Assembly: GCA_002751075.1 (NCBI GenBank)
Contig: NAOQ01000199.1
Span: 10,489 to 23,533 of the forward strand
Length of the DNA stretch: 13,045 nucleotides
Direction: 5' to 3'
Origin: Ichthyophonus hoferi
Lineage: Eukaryota > Opisthokonta > Ichthyosporea > Ichthyophonida > Ichthyophonidae
Below are positions 1-8,849 of this stretch, piece by piece; within the stretch, counting starts at the first letter, position 1, and the number at the start of each line of letters is the position of its first letter. The notes below the pieces were generated by a model that was not told the DNA's origin, searched no databases, and saw only the letters and a program-made list of their open reading frames with translations. The translations under genes and the position numbers were made by a program.

Positions 1-78
1 AAAAAAAAAAAAACTAAAGATAAAACAAGTATGGGCAAAGCACACGAGAGAGAGGGGTGAAAATGAAATAAATCTTAC

Positions 79-199
79 CCTCTAGGTAGTTGTCTGGTTT
101 AGATAACATATAGGCAGATAGATCCTTTCCACACAGCTCCATAACAATTTCAAACCGATTATTTTCATTAAAAAAGTCCACCGCCTGCACTATTCCACT
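79..199 (-). CDS. Exon: kinase strands beta4-beta5 and hinge
   Basis: Entry is phase 0 after gatgactatag, exit phase 1 at TAGAGG|gtaaga. The 40 codons read SGIVQAVDFFNENNRFEIV, then MELCGKDLSAYMLSKPDNYLE. IVMELCG is the beta5 strand and hinge, with Met as gatekeeper as in PKD. GKDLSAYML corresponds to the start of helix alphaD. The next exon should carry the HRD and DFG motifs but lies beyond the left edge, so catalytic competence cannot be judged here. Confidence 0.94.
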
Positions 200-3100
200 C
201 TATAGTCATCCCCATGAGACCCCCCCTATTAATTAGTTATTTTTGCCTGCATATCCCCCTTCTCTCTCTCTCTGCACTTCACATCCTGAGAACTATGCCT
301 TAAGGCACATTCTTACACAGATAGCATGATGTCGAGATGTGCAACAAAGTACGTGGGTATTTTATAAGCCAATTCATCATATTGGTATATAGGGTATAAT
401 GACATTATAACAGTTTAAAATCAAATAATGGATAGTATATATATAATAGAACATACTATAATATTATAGGATATATGATTCTTAATATTGGAGTACAAAC
501 AAAACAGGAGCAATTGAAAATTCATTTATGTTAAAATAAGATAGGCTAGGATAGGTCAAAGAAGAAAAAGGTCTTGATTTTATTATATAATTAGAAATGA
601 TTTTTTACTACTACGTATTATAGCATGCAGATATAACGTAGAAATGGACCTATATAGAATAAAATTAAAAATTATTAACCCAATACAAAGCTATATTAAA
701 TAAATGTTTATTGAAAACTGCAAGGGAATCCTAAACCCATCGGACAATCCTGGGATCTAACAAAAGATAAAATTAAAATTTCTCTATAGCCAATTATTAT
801 TGTTTATTAGTTTTTATAATATCTACCAATAAAACCATAAGGAACTTACGTGCTTTACTGATGTCATCAACTTAATTTCACGATTTAAAATTTCCAGATG
901 TTTAGGGTTCATTCGGAATCTGTTTATATTATTAGTCAGTAGCCACTAGTAAACATGGAATTTCACATAGACAGGTCTTGTAGTGGGGTTTTTATTCTTG
1001 GACTACACATTATTAAAACCAACATAGTATATTATACTACATTATATTGTTTGTTGAGTATTAATATATATATACAATAAATGTATGATATTATAATATA
1101 AAAACATATATCACAATAAAATATAATAAAATATATTTCAATTCACTACAATACAATATATATATCATTATATACGTATATGTAAGACATTAAAATAATT
1201 TACCAAGTTATGTAACATAATTCACAGAAACATTTGTAATATGTAAACCTAATTACCCTACAATGTGAGATGCTGTTAGTCATGTATTGCACTATACAGG
1301 TATGTAATGAAAGAGTGAAACAAGAAGTGGTATAAATGTAGGCCATGGTGTATATCTATGTTACAGTTATCAATTAATATGACTAAATGATTGCTGCAAA
1401 TGCGCATATTAAGATGTTCTTACAGCCAATTTTATTGGTGATTGGCTATTAATTTTTAATTTTAACATGCTATAATTTGCAAATTTAGTTGCCTTACGGA
1501 GGTTGAAATGAAATCCTTAATACAACAGGATACACAATACAATCTTTGTACTACAATAGAACAATATAAGATCTTATAATATACAACCACGCACCGTCTA
1601 GTGTCAATCATCTTGACAGCATATTCTACGTTTGTAGCTTTACACACGCATGGCAGAACAACTCCAAAGGCACCTCTATATGGGTTTGGGGAATTTCATT
1701 GGTTAATTGGGAGACATACACAGCTCTAATTCGTTTATTAAAATGTTCATCATATCATATTATAATACTATAGTATATCCGAATACCACAATAAAATGGA
1801 ATATAGCAATGAGATCTACTGTAATATAAAACAGTAAAGTATAAAAAACAATAAACTACCATAACAGACAGTTGACTGCATGGATTGCATTAAGGTATTA
1901 TATTAAAGCATATAGCGTAAGATATATATACTAGAGAAGAACAACATAAACATAAATAAAATTACATGTCTATAAAATTACATATGTTTACAAGTACATA
2001 TGTACACATCCACAATGAAAAGCAAAATAAACAAAATACATATTCATGCACAACTACATGAACTAGGTAATAGGCAATACACAATATACAAACATGCATA
2101 CAAAACACAAAGATAAACCCCTCTCTTACCTGCCCAAAGGACGTTTATCGCCACAGAAATACTTCTTACTAAACTCAGTCTCCTGTATAGCCTGGAGCTG
2201 AAGGGAGCTCTCCGAAGATATGGATGGCGACGACACGTGGATTTGTTCTCGATCATGCTGGTTGCATAGGTTTTAGATTTGGAGAAAGTATGAAATTATG
2301 CTAAAGTTATAAACACCATTAAATTAATTACTATCCTATACTGTATATGTGTTTCTATTTTGTTATATTTTTATAAATATATGTAATTGTAAAAGTTGGC
2401 TTGGGTGTACGAGTGTGGAACATAAGAATGGAATACAATTGGGTAGGTAGGGAGTATATTGTATTTTATAATAGATGACGTGTTATTTTAAAATCTATGA
2501 TAGTCTGAATGGATATATATATATATGGTTGCATGAGTTTCACTATGCTAAACACTGCTTTATCCTAGGAGAAAAAACAGCAGTTATCCACAGGTCATGA
2601 AGTAGTTACTTCATTTTGATTAGTGATAGGCCATTAAAACCATTAAAATATACTACATAGCAACGGCCCACAACTGAAAATGGCAACTGAGACGGCGTAT
2701 GAGGATACATATATATCAGCAGATCGTTATAGATACACATTAAAACAGCCAATAGATAGACAATTAATTGGCTTAGCAACCAATCTATAAAGAGTACGTG
2801 TTCTTACAGCAGTGCATGATTCTATTGTCTTGCAGCACTGGCGGTGGATCTTGAGCTTGCAATCTGTGACGCAGTATGTACAGCTACATTTATATACACC
2901 GATATACTTCTTTCCATTATTTATTTGTTTTTATCATTATATATAATTAAATACTTATATCTATATATATATTATCTTTCTTTCGCTTAGGTTTCATACG
3001 TTTTAATCTTTTTATTAGCCAATTGTTATTGGTATACTCAAAATTAAATGAAAACTGTTAGGAATGACTAACACTATTTACTCGTGTTTAAGTAACACGT

Positions 3101-6100
3101 TTTCAAACTCAATCTTCAGAGATACAAGTATAGTTAATATAATAAGTATAAGAGATAAGGGAAACAGCCACGGGGACAAGTGACAATTTGTAGATGGTAC
3201 TACCATCGGGCCAATCAAGGTGGCTTATTAAAGAATACTTGTGTTTTAATTGTGAATAGAAAGACTGCCTTCGTACATTCATAACCAATGATCATGGTAC
3301 TAAATACTTAAACTCTGTAATATATATATATATTATAAAGGAGAACAGTATTGGCTTTTAGGTAGAGAGGGAGTGATGAATAGATTGGTGGAGCATACTT
3401 AATTTACTATTAACACAACGCTAGCAATAATTCTAGTAGAACTGTGAAAACTGATTTGATGTCCAATATCTCTTATTGATGGTAATGTGAATGTGTAAAT
3501 AAGCCAATAACTACCATAATGCCTAGTATTATACATCGGAATAAAATATAACAGTATAATAAAATATAATATAATATAACACAACACAATATAATAAATT
3601 AAAATAAATGTAATATTATATAAATATATATGAATAAAATTGCAAAACATACTAGTATAGTAGGTATATAGTATAATAATATGATAGTATGATAGTATAC
3701 ATGCATGTAGGTATATCATACGTTTGCATTGGTAGCCTTGATATTTATGCACACCCCAGATGAATTCTGTACAGTGATCGCAAAAGGTGGGGCTATAAAA
3801 ATACGTATCCCTGGAATTCCGTGTAAAAACCATTGATCAGTTTCCAGATTGTATTCGCTTTCCCATATCCCATCATTGTTATTAAATTGTGAGATGATCT
3901 GATATGTCGATATACCTACCAATCTAACTAAACTCTATTGTCTATTGGTCCACTCATACACTAGTCGACCCAATGATCGAATTGTATCCATGGTTCATGC
4001 TCTCTTCCCTTCCCATACAAATCATATCCACCAATCAATAACATTTACTGGATTTAGCACCATAATCGCAATTATACTTCTTTCCCATAACAAATACGTA
4101 CCACTACCAATGACAGAATAGATAGGATGTTTAATTTGACATATATACACCAACGTCATTACAGACCCATGCCATATCTACAAACCAAAGTGAAATAACA
4201 ACTACATACTGCCAGGTGTGTCCATCTTTCTCGACTCTTTTCCTAAACTTGACTCTGTGCTTGTGATTGGTTTTGCGCTCAGGTAGTACTAAGGGCGTTG
4301 GCTCCGTGGCAGCGACCTCTGCAGGGGGTTCCTTTTCTTTGGGTGCCGGACTGACTTGCTATAAGTAGAGTATTAGTTATTTTATGTTATGTGTACCGCA
4401 TTCAAAAATATTGCACCGCGATCCCTACGTTAGGTCGTCCTTTTAACGCAGTAATAATCACTGCAGTTAACACCAGATAACACTAGAATCTTTTATGTGC
4501 AATATAACCAATATGACATTTGTTCTACGGTGACTACTATGAGTGCTATATAAAGCATTTGTATCATAACACGATTAAAATGTCGCTAGAAAAAAGAAGA
4601 AATGACAGGAATATAAAATATGCTATGCAATGCACGTATTATAACGAATAGTGTATTACGGTGTTACGCATCCATCTAAAGATAATACATAGATTGGTCA
4701 ATTGTTTTTTTTAAAGAAATTATCGGTGTTCATTATTGCTCTATAAATATCATCATACATCGTAAATCAATCTACTATATATAAATTGTATCTGGTATGT
4801 ATGTATTTGAATTAAGAATAATATCTTATCGCTGATTATACATCCAATTAGACACGTGGATCTGGTTTCTTTGTAAATAAACAGGTCTTAATTGGCCTAT
4901 ATATATAACTGAAAATATGTTTAGGTGTTTTTCATATAATATTGCATCTACTTTAATATTGTTCTTAAGAAACCTGTTTAATATTATCAAATAATACAAA
5001 AGATATACATACAATTTACAGTATTACAATTGATCGTCATTAAATAATGTTTGGTCTATGTGCATGAGGTGGCAAGATATTTTCAAATTAACAGGAACAA
5101 ACAATGCATTGATAATATTGTTCATATAATTAGCAGTATTACATATATAAAAAAATCAAGAAAAATCCAAGCATTTTATTTATTATTACGACAATATCAC
5201 CGGATAGAAATGTTTGTTAAACACAGTATTTTTACTGTATACAGTTTTATCCAACATAGTGGTATAGTGGTCTGTAATTCGGTTATTATGCTATACCATA
5301 TTTATATAAAGCACATATACACATACATATGATGCTCTGTGTAATCACAATATATTCATCTAATAAAACCAAATTGATATAGATCGACACCAAGATGACT
5401 TTAGAGGAGGTGTTTTAAAAATGGCATACAATATGTAACCAACAAAATATACTAAATTGGTGTGGTTTTAAAATTAGATTATACGTACATTATACTTAAT
5501 GATATAAATTCTAAATAAAAAGGTTTTAATATAGAGGGTGCATTTAAGTTATAAAATATATTGTATTATCTTGTTGGTCAATGAAAGGCACCTGAATATG
5601 GACCATTATGATGCTGGGGCAACATCCATTATTATTACCAGAATGAGTTAATTAAAAACTTCACTTTTATTGGTCAAGATACACATAACATTTTGACCTC
5701 CATGGAATTAGACTGATACTATATAAAGATATATTTTATGGTATACGCATATAGTATAATATATAGTGAGCAATGGTCTACCATATTAAGCAGGGTATAT
5801 TACAAGTCGGTTCCATTATGCTATAATATAGGAGTGTCTAGGTATTCTATCATATAAATAAATAGATATATTATACATTAAACGGATACATTATAGTGTG
5901 GGCTTCATGATCTATTCTATGATATATACACAGGTATGTGATGTGATGGCGTATGCTATAGTTTTTCAAAATATAATAAGAACAGCAAAAGCAGTATAGA
6001 CTATGTATATAAAGCTATACTTTATGAGACACACAGAGTGGTATGTGCTATAGAATTATACTAGACGGAAGGTGCATCTACCAAAATACATTAGTGTATG

Positions 6101-7760
6101 TATAGCGTTATATATATGCTGGGAGTGTATGTATATTAGTAGTAATGCACTCTTTAAGTCCTCCTGAACTCACCTGTGGAACCCATATCCCTCTACCTAG
6201 GTTTGATGCTTGAAACGTCTCATATGAGATCTCCCCTAAGGTATGGAATATTATTATTGGTTGATTGTCAGCTAATACACTATATAAAGGCATTATGTAA
6301 AACATATTCCTTTGAAAATAGTAGGAAAGTGCATCCGTTGGATGGTAGACTAGGCTAGCCCTGCCAATAAATCTTGTATAATAAAATCAATTGAAATAAA
6401 TATCCAATACCTTTGTACTAATAAAATGGGCAACTACTTCGATAGTATATAACTCTTTCTCTCTTTGTTATAATAGCACTCTTAATAGCACGACATTGGA
6501 AAGTTGTAAATTCCATTGCATAAATGAGGTATATTATCATCGTTTTGCCATAGGACTCTATGTAGTGATAAAAATGGCAACCAATCCAAGTTCGGAATTA
6601 ATTTTTACTAAAACTATATATATTCCACAATATATCTAATAGTCAAATCTCATTGGTAATATATCAGTCGCTATGCCTTTATAGGAAAGATTAGGATATA
6701 AAAAACATTATATTAAAGAGACCAATCATACAATTTTACATTAATATAAGTGCTCATAGCGTATTATAATATTTAGATAGTATGGGTAAATAAGACAAAA
6801 ATGGGCAAAGAAAGATCTAAAATTTGATTGTATAGATACTTAAAACAAAACGTAAGGATGTATATATTACTTGAGTACAATACAAAAACCAAAAGAGATG
6901 CATTTAACAAACTGTAAAGAATATTAGAACATGGTAAGGTATATAAATATTGTATTAGAGATAAAGTATGTGTAGATGTGTAGGCTATTTCCGAAACAAG
7001 GAAAGCTACAAGTCGGGTGTGTGTAGTTACATGTTATATAAACTCCCAAGGACATCGATGAAAGTAGTACTTATTTATGTATGTGTTACTAGATTATTAC
7101 TAGAAAAAATAGAAATCTTTGGGTGTATAGAAAGATTTGATGAGAAAAGAAAATAAAGTCGCGTTTAAATAGAAACAAAAATGAACAAAAAAAAGCAATA
7201 GGTGGCCAGGCATAGTGTATGAGGAAAGGAGGAGTTTATGTGGCAAGAATATTCACCATCATTGAAGTTAACCTCTTTTGCCACCCGAACGAATTGTCTC
7301 TGAAAAGGGCATGCTGCAGTCACCATGTTCTCACATTGAAAATGGGTGGCCATATTACACACTGTGGTATACAATTGTTAACATGCATAGCAACCAGTAG
7401 CCTGTTAAGGTAGAAGGGCACCAAGGAGTCTATTTGATTTCTCTATTCCTGTTCACAAGATTCTGCCAAGAAAAAGCTAATATGCTTAACACAAACGATG
7501 TATAAAAAAATATGGTGGTTTACACACAAATATATACATACATATATATATATCCTAATCTAAAAACACATAAAAAACCACATAAGCACAAGGTTGAGCT
7601 CAGGCAACACAAATGACTGAGAAATTATGTTGCTCTTTCCAACTACATTTACCTGTGCATTTCAATCCTTGATTGTTGGGACCAAAGATAAAATCGGAAC
7701 ATTGATCGCAATAAGTAGGACCCCTAAAGTTGTGGGCCCAAAAATGATGTCCAGTTGGTC
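79..7760 (-). CDS. C1-C1-kinase gene, PKD-like, ten exons, partial at both ends
   Basis: Ten exons were read on the minus strand: 7653-7760, 7257-7361, 6174-6235, 4210-4358, 3722-3810, 2808-2863, 2130-2257, 1595-1675, 850-919 and 79-199. All introns are GT-AG and every junction keeps frame (phases 1, 1, 0, 2, 1, 0, 2, 2, 0, then 1 out), giving 969 nt or 323 codons. The product has two C1 zinc fingers with the HX12CX2CX13-14CX2CX4HX2CX6-7C pattern, a linker, and a kinase N-lobe with Gly loop GRGAFGVV, YAVKMID lysine strand, alphaC glutamate (REIKLM) and Met gatekeeper (IVMELC). From family knowledge, such proteins bind diacylglycerol at membranes and phosphorylate Ser/Thr. By eye, the kinase part follows protein kinase D almost without gaps (for example IDTRRF against PKD IDKxRF, HSGIV against HPGIV). 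A PH domain is not seen. The N-terminus and the catalytic C-lobe are missing from the window. An unusual PKC relative or a separate C1-CAMK family remain alternatives. Confidence 0.92.
200..849 (-). other. Intron of the kinase gene
   Basis: GT-AG intron between the alphaC and hinge exons. It holds the (TC)6 run and single AGCCAAT words at 367 and 788. A GC-richer patch at 285-360 was checked for a kinase exon and gives none. Confidence 0.85.
261..272. repeat. (TC)6 microsatellite
   Basis: Perfect tc dinucleotide run in the intron just upstream of the 79-199 exon acceptor. On the coding strand it is a GA run. Confidence 0.8.
850..919 (-). CDS. Exon: kinase helix alphaC
   Basis: Entry is phase 2 after tataaacag (CG|A completes Arg), exit phase 0 at AAGCAC|gtaagt, a perfect donor. 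The 23 codons read FRMNPKHLEILNREIKLMTS, then VKH. In kinases this position holds helix alphaC; the Glu of REIKLM is the expected salt-bridge partner of the Gly-loop exon lysine. Joining to the next exon gives VKHSGIV, the typical L..H.GIV turn of CAMK kinases. The branch region (actgactaataat) is good. Too short to stand out alone, but phases and motif agree on both sides. Confidence 0.9.
1020..1180. repeat. AT-rich low-complexity tract
   Basis: Nearly pure A/T with tataatata-like words, in the 920-1594 intron. Confidence 0.65.
1424..1447. repeat. AGCCAAT/ATTGGCT inverted pair
   Basis: AGCCAAT and its exact complement ATTGGCT face each other across 10 bp, with a further ATTGG inside. The same 7-mer recurs through the left third of the window. 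Confidence 0.6.
1595..1675 (-). CDS. Exon: kinase Gly-rich loop and ATP-anchoring lysine
   Basis: The acceptor is cccatatag|A; AG|A completes Arg, giving PLGRGAFGVVLPC. This is the GxGxFGxV nucleotide loop with all three glycines in place. It continues VCKATNVEYAVKMIDTR, where AVK carries the lysine that holds the ATP phosphates. Exit is phase 2 at AGACG|gtgcgt. A reading frame on through this donor stays open for some 40 codons to base 1462 but loses kinase similarity at once, which supports the splice. Resemblance is strongest to CAMK-group kinases. Confidence 0.93.
1676..2129 (-). other. Intron of the kinase gene
   Basis: GT-AG intron (gtaaga to atatag) splitting the codon for the Arg in GRGAFG. 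Plain AT-rich sequence; nothing else seen. Confidence 0.85.
2130..2257 (-). CDS. Exon: Ser-rich spacer and start of kinase domain
   Basis: Entry is phase 0 after atgcaaccag, exit phase 2 at GGGCAG|gtaaga. The 42 codons begin HDREQIHVSSPSISSESSLQ, a serine-rich spacer of the kind often phosphorylated (inference), then LQAIQETEFSKKYFCGDKRPLG, where KKYFCGDKRPLG matches the strand leading into a kinase Gly-rich loop. Since C1B ends only two residues into the previous phase-0 boundary, about 30 residues separate C1B from the kinase. PKD places a PH domain of about 100 residues here and classical PKCs a C2 domain. Neither is seen, unless further phase-0 exons hide in 2258-2807. Confidence 0.88.
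2513..2526. repeat. (AT)7 microsatellite
   Basis: Perfect AT dinucleotide run inside the 2258-2807 intron; similar shorter runs lie near 3321 and 7541. Confidence 0.8.
2747..2773. repeat. AGCCAAT/ATTGGCT inverted pair
   Basis: A second exact inverted pair of the same 7-mer, 13 bp apart, in the intron between the C1B-end and kinase-start exons. Confidence 0.6.
2808..2863 (-). CDS. Exon: end of C1B zinc finger
   Basis: The acceptor is gcgtcacag|AT TGC. The split codon C|AT gives His, so the domain reads QCKHCKLKIHRQCCKTIESC, then TA, and leaves in phase 0 at ACTGCT|gtaaga. CX2C, CX4H and HX2C are regular. The last interval is CX6C rather than the usual CX7C, and a second Cys sits next to the expected one (RQCC). 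The final zinc site is therefore slightly unusual, though all eight ligands can be assigned. At 56 bp it is very short and is identifiable only through the C1 pattern and the phases of its neighbours. Confidence 0.92.
2864..3721 (-). other. Intron inside C1B
   Basis: GT-AG intron at the codon after the third-site Cys-Lys pair of C1B. It holds AGCCAAT/ATTGGCT words at 3017, 3350 and 3502 and the low-complexity tract. No coding island seen. Confidence 0.85.
3536..3710. repeat. AT-rich low-complexity tract
   Basis: A run of aatataataaaatat-type sequence, followed by a tandem atgatagt (3681-3698), just inside the intron after the C1B core exon donor. The unspliced frame across it translates only to Ile/Tyr-rich sequence, so it is non-coding. 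Confidence 0.7.
3722..3810 (-). CDS. Exon: core of C1B zinc finger
   Basis: The acceptor is gaattccag|G GAT; the single G completes CAG (Gln) from the previous exon. The 29 codons read DTYFYSPTFCDHCTEFIWG, then VHKYQGYQCK, ending in phase 1 at AAAC|gtatga. The PTFCDHC motif, the FIWG tryptophan used for membrane insertion in strong C1 domains, and the Gln-Gly of the ligand groove are all present. CX2C and CX14C spacing is normal. A different minus-strand frame is open across the same bases (3716-3922) but does not fit the domain. The unspliced frame running from 3833 down to 3399 keeps this exon plus intron sequence and is not the mature product. Confidence 0.95.
3811..4209 (-). other. Intron inside the first zinc loop of C1B
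   Basis: GT-AG intron (gtatgt to ttccag) separating the first zinc His from the CX2C pair. Several ccaat/attgg pentamers; nothing else seen. Confidence 0.85.
4210..4358 (-). CDS. Exon: Pro/Glu-rich then basic linker, start of C1B
   Basis: The acceptor is taactaatactctacttatag|CAA, with a near-ideal branch point (taactaat), entry phase 0. The 49 codons begin QVSPAPKEKEPPAEVAATEP (Pro/Glu/Ala-rich), continue TPLVLPERKT, then a strongly basic run NHKHRVKFRKRVEK, and end DGHTW before the donor CA|gtatgt in phase 2. The His is the first zinc ligand of C1B; joined to the next exon it sits exactly 12 residues before the first Cys. The exon is clearly richer in G+C than its introns. The basic run could act as a membrane contact or nuclear-localisation patch (inference). 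In PKD the two C1 domains are likewise separated by a long linker. Confidence 0.9.
4359..6173 (-). other. Longest intron of the kinase gene
   Basis: Lies between the two linker exons. A 93-codon plus-strand frame (5051-5332, no ATG at its start) and a 62-codon minus frame (4826-5014) translate to Ile/Tyr/Lys-rich sequence with no recognised domain. Chance frames are likely at this base composition. Region 5700-6070 is rich in loosely repeated tatag/tataa words. Confidence 0.7.
6174..6235 (-). CDS. Exon (probable): short inter-C1 linker, possibly a cassette exon
   Basis: A strong donor (CCACAG|gtgagt) closes a 62-bp open stretch that starts after an acceptor ending ccttag. It enters in phase 1 and leaves in phase 0, which fits the C1A exon donor at 7257 and the phase-0 acceptor at 4358. 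It would encode a Gly from the split codon, then EISYETFQASNLGRGIWVPQ. No known motif is recognised. Support rests on splice-site quality and phase only; a suggestive ctgac branch-like sequence lies upstream of the acceptor. Because an alternative donor of the previous exon can bypass it in frame, it may be spliced optionally. Confidence 0.5.
6236..7256 (-). other. Intron of the kinase gene
   Basis: Between C1A and the short linker exon. A 62-codon plus frame (6968-7156) has no domain resemblance. No other coding island seen. Confidence 0.6.
7257..7361 (-). CDS. Exon: second half of C1A zinc finger
   Basis: The acceptor is accacag|TG TGT. The split codon G|TG gives Val, so the domain continues CTVCNMATHFQCENMVTAAC. 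This has CX2C, CX4H, HX2C and CX7C exactly as C1 domains require, followed by PFQRQFVRVAKE. Two donors are possible. One at 7257 (GATG|gtgaat, phase 1) adds VNFND and joins the exon at 6174-6235. The other after base 7273 (AAAGAG|gttaac, phase 0) would join directly to the exon ending at 4358. Both keep frame. The C1 content is certain; the exact 3' end is not. Confidence 0.88.
7653..7760 (-). CDS. Exon: first half of C1A zinc finger
   Basis: The exon enters in phase 1 after a pyrimidine-rich acceptor (ccctttgcag) and leaves in phase 1 at ACAG|gtaaatg. It encodes 35 full codons reading PTGHHFWAHNFRGPTYCDQC, then SDFIFGPNNQGLKCT. The first zinc His, CX2C and the third-site Cys are present with HX12C and CX13C spacing. 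The diacylglycerol-site Pro (GPTYC) and Gln-Gly (NNQGLKC) are kept. At the position where several high-affinity C1 domains carry Trp, this one has Phe (FIFG). This is the most upstream exon I can place with confidence; the phase-1 entry means at least one further exon lies at higher coordinates. Confidence 0.93.
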
Positions 7761-8042
7761 CTGCAAAGGGTGACTTTTCATGTTTACATCTATACCAGCA
7801 AAGATCAATTACTTGTAGATTACGTAAAATGCAACAAGTATGTTTTCAGAAAACGGCATGTTGATATGATGCCCATAGAACAAAGTCACTAAAATCAAAT
7901 TAACATTGGATATGACAATGTAGCCTACATAGATCAAAAAAAAAAATGAAACAGAAATGTATGTTTATAAAAACAAGATAAATATTCAATAACTACGATT
8001 CATTCTCTAATCCGTCTTTCACCTGTAGGAGTGAGTCTTTAC

Positions 8043-8059
8043 CTTTATTGTTCATTGTG
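8043..8059 (-). CDS. Candidate micro-exon before C1A (weak)
   Basis: Seventeen bases lie between an acceptor ending gaactttag and a donor AATAAAG|gtaaag. They enter in phase 2 and leave in phase 1, exactly the phase the C1A exon needs, and would add TMNNK and a split Gly codon just before PTGHHF. The ATG inside could alternatively be a start codon in a first exon. Sites this short arise by chance, so this is a suggestion only. Confidence 0.15.
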
Positions 8060-8406
8060 CTAAAGTTCTTCTAGATAATTTATCATAATACTATAATACT
8101 AAGAAATATATTGACTGTATTTATTAATCTAACTTAATAAGTTGTTACTTGTAGACTAGTGTAGTATTGGAAATAAAGTTAAACGCCAACCAGTGATCTC
8201 CCCTCGTCCGTAGAGTAGAGATGTTTTGCTATCTTTTCATTGGCTGATTAAACATTTTTTTTGACGAATAGATTAGGGGCCGTGTTGTGTATCACGAATC
8301 GGATGGTCCCATGCCAAGTTCTAATTTCAATTTCAATAATAACCACATAAGCTTATTTGTTATTAAAATGAAATATTTAATTAAATACTTAGCGTTGTAT
8401 GACTCA

Positions 8407-8430
8407 GCTGGTCATTCTAGATGACCCAGC
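8407..8430. repeat. Short hairpin
   Basis: gctggtcat and atgacccagc pair across tctag with one extra C, giving a nine-base-pair stem. It sits in otherwise unremarkable AT-rich DNA. It is too short for a microRNA precursor; it could be a palindromic factor site. Confidence 0.5.
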
Positions 8431-8849
8431 CATTATTGATACCTGACCAAATATGCAATATAATAACAGAACAAAATTGTGGTGCTACTATACAAATAAA
8501 AATATATATTAAGGGTATTAATATGATGTTTGAGTGTTTTTTAATAGTGTTGATCCGAGTTTCATGTCGCAAAGTTTTTTAACAGGCAATATACTGATTC
8601 AATAGTGAAATATTCTGTAATGATTCGAAATTTTACTCTGAAAACCCCCTATGCAATTAAAAGCGTCTGCCCTACCATCTGCCAATTGTTATGAATCTCA
8701 AGAATATTTTCCTATCCTGGTGACAAAATAAACGATATGGTCTCTCTTTCGGATTACGAAAATAACACAGAAAAGTCTAAAAATGTGGCAGCCGCGTCGA
8801 ATAAATGCGAAGTATTTAGTCACTTCAGACTATAATTTGGAATCACAAT

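Larger units (their letters stand above)
920..1594 (-). other. Intron of the kinase gene
   Basis: GT-AG intron (gtgcgt to aacag) carrying the low-complexity tract and the 1424-1447 inverted pair. No coding island seen. Confidence 0.85.
2258..2807 (-). other. Intron between C1B and kinase
   Basis: Runs from gtaaga to caaccag. This is where PKD would encode its PH domain. Frames here are short; the least AT-rich part (about 2665-2700) is open for at most about 16 codons in any minus frame. It contains the (AT)7 run and the 2747-2773 inverted pair. Confidence 0.75.
7761..8849. other. Upstream flank or intron of the kinase gene, no confident gene
   Basis: Contains the 17-bp candidate exon and the hairpin at 8407-8430. 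A GC-richer patch at about 8175-8325 is open for 27 minus-strand codons without recognised motif and could equally be leader or promoter sequence. Confidence 0.5.

Noticed and set aside
285-360. GC-richer patch as the helix alphaC exon of the kinase
   Set aside because: No frame gives the alphaC glutamate or correct phases; the exon at 850-919 fits exactly.
2660-2702. Possible PH-domain exon between C1B and kinase
   Set aside because: Frames are at most about 16 codons, have no PH C-terminal Trp helix pattern and no good donor. Flanking exons already join in phase.
3399-3833. 144-codon minus-strand frame containing the PTFCDHC motif, as a single-exon gene
   Set aside because: Only 3722-3810 is C1 sequence. 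After the donor at 3721 the translation becomes Ile/Tyr-rich low-complexity sequence, and the rest of the finger is found in the spliced exon at 2808-2863.
5051-5332. 93-codon plus-strand frame as a gene nested in the intron
   Set aside because: No ATG at its start, no domain, Ile/Tyr/Lys-rich composition. About one frame of this length is expected by chance at this A+T content.
8407-8430. Hairpin as a microRNA precursor
   Set aside because: The stem is only about nine base pairs, far below precursor length.
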